Source: Thermoplasmata archaeon
GTDB lineage: Archaea > Thermoplasmatota > Thermoplasmata > Lutacidiplasmatales > UBA184
Assembly: GCA_030039135.1 (NCBI GenBank)
Contig: JASHQN010000143.1
Span: forward strand, 1 to 7,160
Length of the DNA stretch: 7,160 nt
Direction: 5' to 3'
The notes below the pieces were generated by a model. It was not told where the DNA came from and made no database searches. It saw only the letters and a program-made list of their open reading frames with translations. The position numbers were made by a program, and so were the translations under genes. This document shows, in pieces, positions 1 to 6,030 of this stretch (positions are counted from its first letter, which is position 1; every line of letters starts with the position of its first letter).

Positions 1-861
1 GCTGCGGCGCTCCTCCGCCAGCAGTGGCCCGATGGCCACTGGGGCCCTCCGGGTACGACCGGTCCGAACCTCTACTTCCCGAAATTCATCACCACTCATT
101 GGGTCGCGGGGGTGCTCGCCGACCTCGGGATGACCCGAAACGACCCTCGCGTCCGGCGAGCCGCGGAGCTGATCCTCGATCGCTACGGTCGTAGGGAGCA
201 ACGGGCGCCCCTCGACTACCGACGCGAGCGCGGCGGGGAAATCCGTGTTACCGGAATGGTCACGAGGACTCTGATCCGGTTCGACTACCTCGACGATCCG
301 TCCGTGCAACGGACCGGCGACTGGATCGTGACCACTCAGAAGTCGGACGGCGGCTGGCATCATTCCGATACGATCCATGGAACTCTCGATGCTTGGGAGG
401 GGCTCGCCGCACTTGCCGAGATCCCGGACGACCAACGGGACGACCGACTGCAGACATCGATCCAACGCGGAGCGGAGTTCTTCCTCCGTGATCGCCTCAT
501 GGTCGAGGGGCGTGGGCAGTACGCCCCCTGGCTTCGGATCCACTACCCGAATCACTACTGCTACGACGTCCTGCTCGGGCTTCGGCTGTTGACCCGATTG
601 GGCTACGGCGGCGACCGCCGACTGGAACCCGGGAAGGAATGGCTCGGGGGCAAACGGTCGAGGCAGGGTACGTGGCCGCTCGATGCGTCGGTCCCGGACC
701 TAACCCCGTCCCTCGCCCGGGAGTACTACGAGAACGAGATCGTCTATCCGATGGTGCTGGAGCCGGTGGGCGAGGTGAGCCAGTGGGCGACCGTAGAGGC
801 GCTGAGCGTCCTCGGTGCCCAGGGATCGAAGGACGGACCCGCGGCGGTTCCTCCGCGTTGA
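1..861 (+). CDS. Squalene-cyclase/prenyltransferase-repeat (alpha/alpha toroid) protein, 5' end missing
   Basis: The frame is open from the first base to a TGA at 859-861, giving 286 visible residues. No convincing start lies inside the window: the first in-frame ATG is at 130, after a repeat motif, so the gene begins upstream. QW-like motifs typical of the squalene cyclase/prenyltransferase repeat fold appear at residues 7-15 (QQWPDGHWG), 113-119 (QKSDGGW) and 222-225 (QGTW), separated by helical stretches such as CYDVLLGLRLL (187-197). This supports an alpha/alpha-barrel. I see no DxDD motif of class II cyclases and no obvious zinc-ligand set of protein prenyltransferase beta subunits in the visible part, so no reaction or substrate is assigned. 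There is no signal peptide or membrane segment in the visible part, so it may be cytosolic, unlike its neighbours. It converges on the propeller gene. Fold call is fairly secure; function is open. Confidence 0.72.
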   Translation, partial: AAALLRQQWPDGHWGPPGTTGPNLYFPKFITTHWVAGVLADLGMTRNDPRVRRAAELILDRYGRREQRAPLDYRRERGGEIRVTGMVTRTLIRFDYLDDPSVQRTGDWIVTTQKSDGGWHHSDTIHGTLDAWEGLAALAEIPDDQRDDRLQTSIQRGAEFFLRDRLMVEGRGQYAPWLRIHYPNHYCYDVLLGLRLLTRLGYGGDRRLEPGKEWLGGKRSRQGTWPLDASVPDLTPSLAREYYENEIVYPMVLEPVGEVSQWATVEALSVLGAQGSKDGPAAVPPR

Positions 862-893
862 CCATGCGGCGCGTGCACGGTCCCGAACGAGCG

Positions 894-909
894 GGCGCCG
901 AAAGGCGCC
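894..909 (+). terminator. GGCGCC-GAAA-GGCGCC hairpin after the toroid gene
   Basis: A 6-bp perfect stem with a GAAA (GNRA-type) loop lies 32 bases after the stop. An alternative stem, CGGGCG at 892-897 with CGCCCG at 914-919, would compete with it. No T-tract follows, so it may act as a 3'-end structure rather than an intrinsic terminator. Confidence 0.3.
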
Positions 910-1014
910 GAGACGCCCGAACAGATGGCTGTCCGAATCCTGCACTCTCGACCCGCCTACGGCATCCAGCACTAGCCAGCGGTCTCGGGATCGCATCGCC
1001 ACGGGCCGCCGGAC

Positions 1015-1038
1015 GTTCGGGCCTGCGAGTGCCCGAAC
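1015..1038. terminator. 8-bp inverted repeat between convergent genes
   Basis: GTTCGGGC at 1015-1022 pairs perfectly with GCCCGAAC at 1031-1038 around an 8-base loop. The stem forms equally on transcripts from either strand, so it could help end both converging transcripts. A small CCCC-GTT-GGGG element at 1062-1072 lies between it and the propeller stop. No T-run is present. The structure is seen; the role is inferred. Confidence 0.35.
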
Positions 1039-1101
1039 CGCAGCCCTGCGTACGGACCCCACCCCGTTGGGGGGCGGCCGGTGCCACGGTAGTGCGGATG
1101 T

Positions 1102-3855
1102 TCAGCTCGGGCCGGGCGGGCTCGTGGGCGGGGAGCCTCCGCCCGGCGGCGGGGGCGCCGGCGATGGCTTCTTACGTCGGCGCATTAGCAGCACCCCGAG
1201 CACAGCGGCCACGACGACCGCGAAGAGCCCGCCCAACAACGCGTACCCTTCCGCGGCCGGGAGGCCGAGGAACGTCGGCGAGGAGCTTGGGGGAGGCGAG
1301 GACGTACTCGTCGAGAACGTGATCGACTCCGTCAGGTTCGCCCCGTTGACGGTCACGTTGCCGCTGGCGGGACTCGCGGTGTAGCCGCTGACGGCCCCGA
1401 CGACGAACGGGTGTTTGCCGTTCGACTCGCCGGTGAAGACGATCGAGGTCGTCGCCGACGATTCCATCGAGCCGCTCAGGGTGACCGACCAGCTGGTGCC
1501 CGAGGGAAGCCCGGTCTCGCCGAAGGTGACCCAATACGTCGAGGTGATCGTCACGAAACTGAAGGTCACACTCTCGGTCACCGCCGCACCGCTTACAGTG
1601 AAGCCCCCGCCCGGTGCCGTGTAGCTCGAGTTGGCGCTGGCCAGCGAGTACGTGTACGTACCGTCGCCCTCGTCGAACGCGACCTGCGTCGTCGAACTGT
1701 GGAACGACTGATCGTTCGTCAGGTTGACCCACCACTCCGTCCCCGAGGGGAGCCCGGTCTCCGAGAACGTCACCGAGCACTCGGAGCAGACGCTCGTCAC
1801 GATCACGCCGATGATCGACACCGAGCCCGACTCGTAGTTCGCGATATAGACATCACCGTTGCCGCTGTCGTAGGCGGCGCCGTCGGGCCCATAGCCCACC
1901 TCGATGGTGCCGGCGAGCGAATCGGTCGACCCGTTGATCACACTCACGCTGTCCGAGTCGTAGTTGGCGACGTAGACGTAGCCGTTGCTGCTGTCGAAGG
2001 CCTGGGCGTAGGGTTCGAGACCCACCGTGACCGAACCCACCACCGTCTCCGTGGCTCCGTTGATCACCGTGACGTTGTCCGTGATCCAGTTGGCAATGTA
2101 GACGTAGCCGCTCGCGCCGTCGTAGACGGCGCCGTCCGGACCGTGCCCAACGCCCACCCAAGCGACGATCGCCGCCGTGGTGCCGTTGATGACGGTGACG
2201 TTGTCGGAGTCGTAGTTCGCGACGTAGACGTTCCCGTTCCCGCTATCGTAGACGATCCCTTCCGGATCGAGGCCGACGTTGTCCGTGGCGACCAGGGTGT
2301 CGGAGGCTCCGTTGATGATGCTCACGTTGTCGGAGCCAAGGTTGCTCACGAAGAGGTAGCCGTTGGCGCTGTCGTAGGCGACGCTGTCGGGTCCCGCCCC
2401 GACAGGTACCGACCCTACGACGGCGTCGGTCGCACCGTTAAGGACCGTCAGGTTGTCGGTGAAATAATCGGCCACATAGACATAGCCGTTCTTGCTATCG
2501 AACGCCGCAGCGTACGGCCCGCCTCCAGCCCCAACCCAACGAACAACCCCGTTGGTCCCGCCGTCCACCACGGTCACATTGTCCGAGTAGAAGTTCGTCA
2601 CGAACAGATCGCCGTTCGCGCTGTCGTAGGCGATGCCGTCCGGGTACACTCCGAGCCGCACCCATTCCGAGAACGTGTTCGTCGCGGCGTCGATCTTGGT
2701 CAAGTTGCCAGAGCCGTAGTCCGCGACGTAGACGACGTTCGTCGCGCTGTCGACCGCGACACCCTCCGGGTAGTACCCAGCGGGGACCGAGGTGACCACC
2801 GAGTCCGTGGCGCCGTTGATGACCGTGACATTGGTCGAGGTGATGTTCCAGTTCGCCACGTAAACGTACTTGTTCGCGCCGTCGTAGGCGATGCCGTCGG
2901 GCCCGATCCCGACGGCGACGTTGGTCACCACCGTGTCGGTGGCTCCGTTGATGACCGTGACGTTGTCGGAATCGAAGTTGGTCACATAGACGTAGCCATT
3001 GGCACTGTCGAAGGTCGAGGCCCACGGTTCAGTTCCTGCGCCGACCGACGCCACGGTCGCATCCGTGGCCCCGTTAATCACCGTTACATTGTCGCTGTCA
3101 TAGTTGGTCACGTAAACGTAGCCGTTCGTGCTATCGAACGCCGCGCTGTCCGGTGCGTTCCCGACCGCCACCGTGTCGACGACGCTGTTCGTGGCCCCAT
3201 TGATGACCGAGACGGTAGAGTTGTCGCCGTTCGTTACGTAGAGGTATCCGTTCGCGCTGTCGTAGGCGATGCCCACCGGGTAGTATCCGACGGGAATCCA
3301 GCCCACGACAACGTCGGTCGCCCCGTTGATGACCGTAACGTTTCCGGGGTGGCTCCCGGACGAGTAGGAGTTCGTCACGTACACGTACCCGTTCCCGCTG
3401 TCGTAGGCGATGCCGTACGGCTCGCGGCCGACGGCGACCTGGCCGACGATCGAGTCGGTCGCCCCATTGACGACGATGACGTTGTCGGAGACATAGTCGG
3501 CGACGAACAGGCGAGCGGTCGCCGAGTCATACGCGACCGAATCGGGACCCAATCCGTTTTCCGGGACGAAGTTGCCCCCTACCAGGGTGCTGTTCAAGAG
3601 CGTCAACGTATCGAGGACGCTCCCGAAAGGTGCGGCCGCTGGGTCCCGCGCGTCGAGGTGCCCGCGGGCCGGCGACGTGGCGAAACCTGTAGAGGGCTCT
3701 GCGCCAGACGCGCGCTGCGAGAGTCCGGAGTCCAACGGAGAGCTCGAGCGCACGCCGAGCGCCACGATGGCTATACCAATCGCCGACAGTACGACCAAAG
3801 CTGCGACTGCAGCGGCCCACGCACGGGAGCCGCTCGGAACGCGTATCGCCATCAT
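1102..3855 (-). CDS. Membrane-anchored YVTN beta-propeller surface protein with two ETGLPSGT domains
   Basis: This is a 917-residue extracellular protein. Residues 11-35 form a hydrophobic signal or signal-anchor. Residues about 105-688 hold 14 repeats of about 42 residues with the pattern AYDSxNGYVYVTN...DNVTVING, typical of YVTN-family beta-propellers. Residues about 689-768 and 769-850 are two copies of a beta domain with the core F-x-E-T-G-L-P-S-G-T, widespread in surface proteins of Thermoplasmata and Sulfolobales. A Ser/Thr/Pro linker (848-861), FLGLPAA (862-868), a membrane helix (about 869-891), RRRKK and a Pro/Gly/Ser tail follow. The start is ATGATG at 3855; a promoter lies about 35 bases upstream with no well-spaced Shine-Dalgarno site, which suggests a nearly leaderless mRNA. 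Such proteins usually serve in binding or as envelope scaffolds; no catalytic motif or ligand is evident. It is divergent from the beta-helix gene. Confidence 0.88.
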   Translation of the reverse strand: MMAIRVPSGSRAWAAAVAALVVLSAIGIAIVALGVRSSSPLDSGLSQRASGAEPSTGFATSPARGHLDARDPAAAPFGSVLDTLTLLNSTLVGGNFVPENGLGPDSVAYDSATARLFVADYVSDNVIVVNGATDSIVGQVAVGREPYGIAYDSGNGYVYVTNSYSSGSHPGNVTVINGATDVVVGWIPVGYYPVGIAYDSANGYLYVTNGDNSTVSVINGATNSVVDTVAVGNAPDSAAFDSTNGYVYVTNYDSDNVTVINGATDATVASVGAGTEPWASTFDSANGYVYVTNFDSDNVTVINGATDTVVTNVAVGIGPDGIAYDGANKYVYVANWNITSTNVTVINGATDSVVTSVPAGYYPEGVAVDSATNVVYVADYGSGNLTKIDAATNTFSEWVRLGVYPDGIAYDSANGDLFVTNFYSDNVTVVDGGTNGVVRWVGAGGGPYAAAFDSKNGYVYVADYFTDNLTVLNGATDAVVGSVPVGAGPDSVAYDSANGYLFVSNLGSDNVSIINGASDTLVATDNVGLDPEGIVYDSGNGNVYVANYDSDNVTVINGTTAAIVAWVGVGHGPDGAVYDGASGYVYIANWITDNVTVINGATETVVGSVTVGLEPYAQAFDSSNGYVYVANYDSDSVSVINGSTDSLAGTIEVGYGPDGAAYDSGNGDVYIANYESGSVSIIGVIVTSVCSECSVTFSETGLPSGTEWWVNLTNDQSFHSSTTQVAFDEGDGTYTYSLASANSSYTAPGGGFTVSGAAVTESVTFSFVTITSTYWVTFGETGLPSGTSWSVTLSGSMESSATTSIVFTGESNGKHPFVVGAVSGYTASPASGNVTVNGANLTESITFSTSTSSPPPSSSPTFLGLPAAEGYALLGGLFAVVVAAVLGVLLMRRRKKPSPAPPPPGGGSPPTSPPGPS
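1306..1791 (-). repeat. Tandem pair of ETGLPSGT beta domains
   Basis: Two consecutive domains of about 80 residues lie in the propeller protein. Each opens with VTF(S/G)ETGLPSGT followed by a W-x-V-x-L strand, and each ends with a TESVTFS or TESITFS strand. The copies are clearly related but diverged in the middle. They sit between the propellers and the membrane anchor, where they could act as stalk modules. Boundaries are approximate. Confidence 0.75.
1792..3543 (-). repeat. 14 tandem about 126-bp units encoding YVTN propeller blades
   Basis: Most units are exactly 42 codons (126 bp); unit 1 and unit 6 are 44 and unit 2 is 47, with the extra residues in the turn before the N-V-T strand. 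Unit 14 is truncated after SVSII. Residues just before unit 1 (LVGGNFVPENGLGPD) resemble the end of a unit (VVGSVPVGxGPD), so they could supply the missing closing strand. Repeated codons at GCCGTTGATGACCGTGACGTTG-like positions on the + strand are degenerate copies, not exact repeats, so the array is old rather than recently expanded. Confidence 0.85.
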
Positions 3856-3885
3856 TGGAAGGTCCCGCGCACACTCACCTTCCGG

Positions 3886-3900
3886 GATAAGTACCTTCGG
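3886..3900 (-). promoter_or_regulatory. Candidate BRE/TATA promoter of the propeller gene
   Basis: Read on the minus strand, CCGAAGG (3900-3894, BRE-like) is followed by TACTTATC (3893-3886, TATA-like). The first T lies 38 bases before the ATG. With the usual archaeal TATA-to-start spacing of about 26 bases, transcription would begin near 3863, leaving a leader of under ten bases. The GGAAGGTGAG at 3883-3874 would then be upstream of the transcript and is also too far from the ATG to be a ribosome binding site. Confidence 0.45.
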
Positions 3901-3911
3901 AGACGCGATTC

Positions 3912-3954
3912 GGGGGATCCCCCCTCGGTCGGGGGGCCGCGCGCCCGGATCCGG
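3912..3954. promoter_or_regulatory. Cluster of GC palindromes upstream of the propeller promoter
   Basis: GGGGGATCCCCC (3912-3923) and CCGGATCCGG (3945-3954) are both perfect palindromes centred on GGATCC, with centres 32 bases apart. Between them CCCCCC (3919-3924) can pair with GGGGGG (3931-3936) around TCGGTC. The cluster begins 12 bases upstream of the BRE-like element, a reasonable place for a regulator site. Operator function is inference; base composition alone makes some GC palindromes likely. Confidence 0.3.
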
Positions 3955-4131
3955 TTGGACCTAGACCGATTCGTCGGCCGTCCGGTTTTTACCCCGCCGC
4001 GGAGCGGCAGAATGCGGGCGTTCGCGCCGTTTCTTCTCCGCCGTGTGTGAACGTAGCCGAATTCGCGCGTTGCTCGAGGTATCTGCGCGTAAACCCGAAT
4101 CGACGAAGCCGCTGTAGCGACCGAGTGAGAT

Positions 4132-4140
4132 GCTAACATA
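4132..4140 (+). promoter_or_regulatory. Possible TATA element for the beta-helix gene
   Basis: GCTAACATA is the most TATA-like stretch upstream of the beta-helix gene on the plus strand. It would place the transcript start near 4160 and give a leader of about 220 bases. No closer AT-rich element is seen before the ATG at 4379. A clear BRE is lacking, so confidence is low. Confidence 0.25.
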
Positions 4141-4294
4141 CCCGTGGTGAGCCATGCGCGAAGAGCGTATGGTCCGGGTCGCCGTGGGCGCGAGCCTAGA
4201 CGCGCACCGCGAAGGGTGTGGAGTCCCGGCGTGGCTGACCTCGAGTTCTCGATCCGGGAGTGACGACCCAAGGTCGCGCCTGCCAGATCCTGCA

Positions 4295-4330
4295 TCGGCG
4301 CTGGTCGGAGGGCTCCCCTCCCGGCGCCGA
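4295..4330 (+). promoter_or_regulatory. Leader hairpin upstream of the beta-helix start
   Basis: TCGGCGC (4295-4301) pairs with GCGCCGA (4324-4330), and inside it GGAGG (4307-4311) pairs with CCTCC (4317-4321). The CCTCC arm could instead pair with the purine-rich sites at 4345-4350 (GGGAGG) or 4365-4369 (GGAGG, the likely ribosome binding site). A smaller CGACC-CAA-GGTCG stem lies at 4264-4276. A translational control role is possible but only inferred. Confidence 0.3.
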
Positions 4331-4362
4331 CGACCGACGCACGAGGGAGGAAAGGCGAGCCC

Positions 4363-4375
4363 GAGGAGGAAGGTG
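4363..4375 (+). promoter_or_regulatory. Ribosome binding site deciding the beta-helix start
   Basis: GAGGAGGAAGGTG lies just before the ATG at 4379. The GGAGG core ends 9 bases before the ATG, and the overlapping AGGTG matches the continuation of the archaeal anti-Shine-Dalgarno complement (GGAGGTGA). It supports the 4379 start over an in-frame ATG at 4154. Confidence 0.65.
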
Positions 4376-4378
4376 GGT

Positions 4379-5881
4379 ATGACTTCGAATCGGAGAGGAA
4401 TGAGACTTGCGACGACCGTGCTCGTGATGGTGATCTCCCTCACGATGCTGACGTGGGCCATGGGAACCGTGGCGGCATCTCCCGCCGGGGGCTGTGCCAC
4501 GCTGAAGGTACCGTCCCAATATCCGACGATACAGGGCGCCATCAACGCGGCCCACCCGTGCGACACGATCTTGGTCGCTCCGGGGACGTACGTCGGTCAA
4601 CTGACCATTGACAAGTCGATCAACCTCGTCGGTTCCGGAGCCTGGAGTACCATCGTCCAGGGCCCGGCGGTTGTGACGCCCGACGCCTTTGGGAACCCAT
4701 GGATGATTGAGCTGGGGGCCGGAGCCACGGTGAGCATCACCGGAGTCACCGTGCTCGTCACCCTTCAATGCATCATTGGCCCGGGCCCATCGGGAGTTCT
4801 CTACGCGGGAGGAGGAATCGGGGTCGGTGGTAGCGCCTACTTGAACCTCCAGTCGGCGGTCGTCACGACCACCGGTGGAACCGAAGGGGCTGCCTGCGGG
4901 GGCCCATCCTCCACGACGTCAGGCACCCTCTCCTATGGAGACGGAATCGCCTTCGGGCTCGACTACGTGGTGGGGTCGCCGTCCGCGTCCGCCCTGATCG
5001 GCTCCGGGCAGGTCACCGGAGTGGCCATCTCCGGTTTCGGCTATTCCGGGGAAGCCGTCGGCATCGGGGGCCACGTGGATTCGGCTGCAGGAAGCTCCGC
5101 CACGATCTCGTACGACAAGCTGACGATCAGCAGCGACGCGACGGGAGACTACTCGCTTGTCGACGTCGGTGGCTCTCTCGAGCCCTGTTCCGCCACCATT
5201 GTGCACAGTGTGTTGATGAGCTCGCCCGAGGTCACGCCCAACGATATCACCGTGGCAGGCGGGAGCTCGGCCTACGTTGCGTACAACTCGATCGTCGCCG
5301 GGTTGGCCGGAATCGGCGTTGCGGTGGCCGGTTCGTCCGCGACGATCCTCTATAACTCGATCATCGGACCCACGTCGACCTTTGGGGAAACCGGCGTAGG
5401 GGTGTTCGAGGGAGGAACCGCGACGGTATCCTACAACACGATCGGGCAGTTCGAATGCGCGTACGATCCGGCCCTTCTCGAAGCGGGAGTTTGTGGTCCT
5501 AACTTCCTAACGCAGTATCAGCTCGCCGGCATCTGGCTCGATGGCTCGGGAACGGTCGCCGCGACCAACAACCTGATTTACGCCACCGACGCCGGTTTTC
5601 TGATGGTGGACGGTTGTTCCCCGAACTGCGTCGTGCAAAACAATGTGATCACGAACAGCTACGATTACGGGCTTGCGGGCGTCGATGGAAGCTACTCCAT
5701 CGGACCGAACCTGATCATCGGAGGCGCATACGGAGTCGCTGCGATCGCGTACAGTGTCGACACTGCGGTGACGCTGTCCCACGTCGTAATGGTCGGCCCG
5801 ACCGTCGCACCGTTCTACTACGAGGTTGATTTCACCGGAGGTACCGCGACGATCACCGGGACCTGGACGGTATTGCAGTAG
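4379..5881 (+). CDS. Secreted parallel beta-helix (pectin-lyase-like) protein
   Basis: This 500-residue protein has an N-terminal export signal (basic TSNRRGMR, hydrophobic residues about 10-29, likely cleavage near VAA-S at 33/34). It is followed by the opening strand set of right-handed beta-helix proteins: VPSQYPTIQGAINAAHPCDT (44-63), ILVAPGTY, and LTIDKSINLVGSG. Later coils repeat the pattern (S/T)AT(I/V)xYNxI, for example at 240-247, 320-328, 347-355 and 391-400. Nine cysteines (39, 61, 131, 173, 270, 360, 372, 413, 417) suggest disulfides; 39/61 and 413/417 are attractive pairs. No C-terminal anchor is present, so it is probably released or held by partners. The fold occurs in polysaccharide-active enzymes and in non-catalytic surface proteins; I see no assignable active site. 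The start is chosen because a strong ribosome binding site and the signal peptide coincide there. The twin arginine is not followed by a proper Tat consensus. Confidence 0.83.
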   Translation: MTSNRRGMRLATTVLVMVISLTMLTWAMGTVAASPAGGCATLKVPSQYPTIQGAINAAHPCDTILVAPGTYVGQLTIDKSINLVGSGAWSTIVQGPAVVTPDAFGNPWMIELGAGATVSITGVTVLVTLQCIIGPGPSGVLYAGGGIGVGGSAYLNLQSAVVTTTGGTEGAACGGPSSTTSGTLSYGDGIAFGLDYVVGSPSASALIGSGQVTGVAISGFGYSGEAVGIGGHVDSAAGSSATISYDKLTISSDATGDYSLVDVGGSLEPCSATIVHSVLMSSPEVTPNDITVAGGSSAYVAYNSIVAGLAGIGVAVAGSSATILYNSIIGPTSTFGETGVGVFEGGTATVSYNTIGQFECAYDPALLEAGVCGPNFLTQYQLAGIWLDGSGTVAATNNLIYATDAGFLMVDGCSPNCVVQNNVITNSYDYGLAGVDGSYSIGPNLIIGGAYGVAAIAYSVDTAVTLSHVVMVGPTVAPFYYEVDFTGGTATITGTWTVLQ

Positions 5882-5888
5882 GCCGCGA

Positions 5889-5916
5889 GGTGCCGGGGTC
5901 GAAAGACTCCGGCACC
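5889..5916 (+). terminator. 12-bp GNRA-capped hairpin after the beta-helix gene
   Basis: GGTGCCGGGGTC (5889-5900), loop GAAA (5901-5904) and GACTCCGGCACC (5905-5916) form a 12-bp stem with a single G-U pair (5897/5908). It starts 7 bases after the TAG. No T-run follows directly; the nearest T5 is at 6108-6112. It is the strongest hairpin noticed in the window and probably defines or protects the mRNA 3' end. Confidence 0.5.
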
Positions 5917-6030
5917 AACCCATTCTGTCTGCTGAGCTGACGATCAACGGGGTGCTTCGTCAGGGGTGCGACGCGCCGACTCGCGCTTCGACTCCCTGAA
6001 GCCGCCCCATCGTCCCACGGTCCATGAATC

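Larger units (their letters stand above)
862..1101. other. Convergent intergenic region, GC-rich hairpins, no gene
   Basis: This 240-base gap separates the stop codons of two converging genes. Frames crossing it give Arg/Pro/Gly-rich translations with no recognisable domain. It contains at least three short GC-rich inverted repeats (894-909, 1015-1038, 1062-1072) and no run of five or more T, so U-tract termination is not obvious in either direction. Confidence 0.6.
3856..4378. other. Divergent intergenic region (523 bases) between propeller and beta-helix genes
   Basis: No gene is supported here: open frames on both strands are Arg/Ser-rich without domains. The minus-side promoter and palindromes fill 3886-3954. 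A small GCCGC-GGA-GCGGC stem lies at 3996-4008, just after a T5 run (3986-3990). Bases 3961-4150 are visibly more AT-containing than the flanks and hold a TATA-like GCTAACATA at 4132-4140. The part from about 4160 to 4378 is probably the leader of the beta-helix mRNA. Confidence 0.5.

Noticed and set aside
497..1322. Overlapping open frames on both strands across the end of the toroid gene and the convergent gap.
   Set aside because: All are Arg/Pro/Gly-rich shadows of GC-rich DNA, overlap the well-supported toroid or propeller frames, and show no motif.
1792..3543. Regular repeats suggesting a CRISPR array.
   Set aside because: The period is about 126 bp, copies are degenerate and in frame, and they encode propeller blades; there are no uniform repeats with unique spacers.
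1411..4050. A very long open frame (879 codons) on the plus strand opposite the propeller gene.
   Set aside because: It mirrors the 126-bp repeats of the real gene, whose codon use leaves no stops on the opposite strand. Its translation is Val/Asp/Arg-rich and has no start context or domain.
4154..4378. N-terminal extension of the beta-helix protein to the ATG at 4154.
   Set aside because: The 75 extra residues are Arg/Ser/Pro-rich and would bury the export signal. A strong ribosome binding site precedes 4379, and the signal peptide begins there.
3852..4566. Minus-strand frames upstream of the propeller gene as a possible extra gene.
   Set aside because: Translations are Arg/Ser-rich without domains, and they run antisense to the leader and start of the beta-helix gene.
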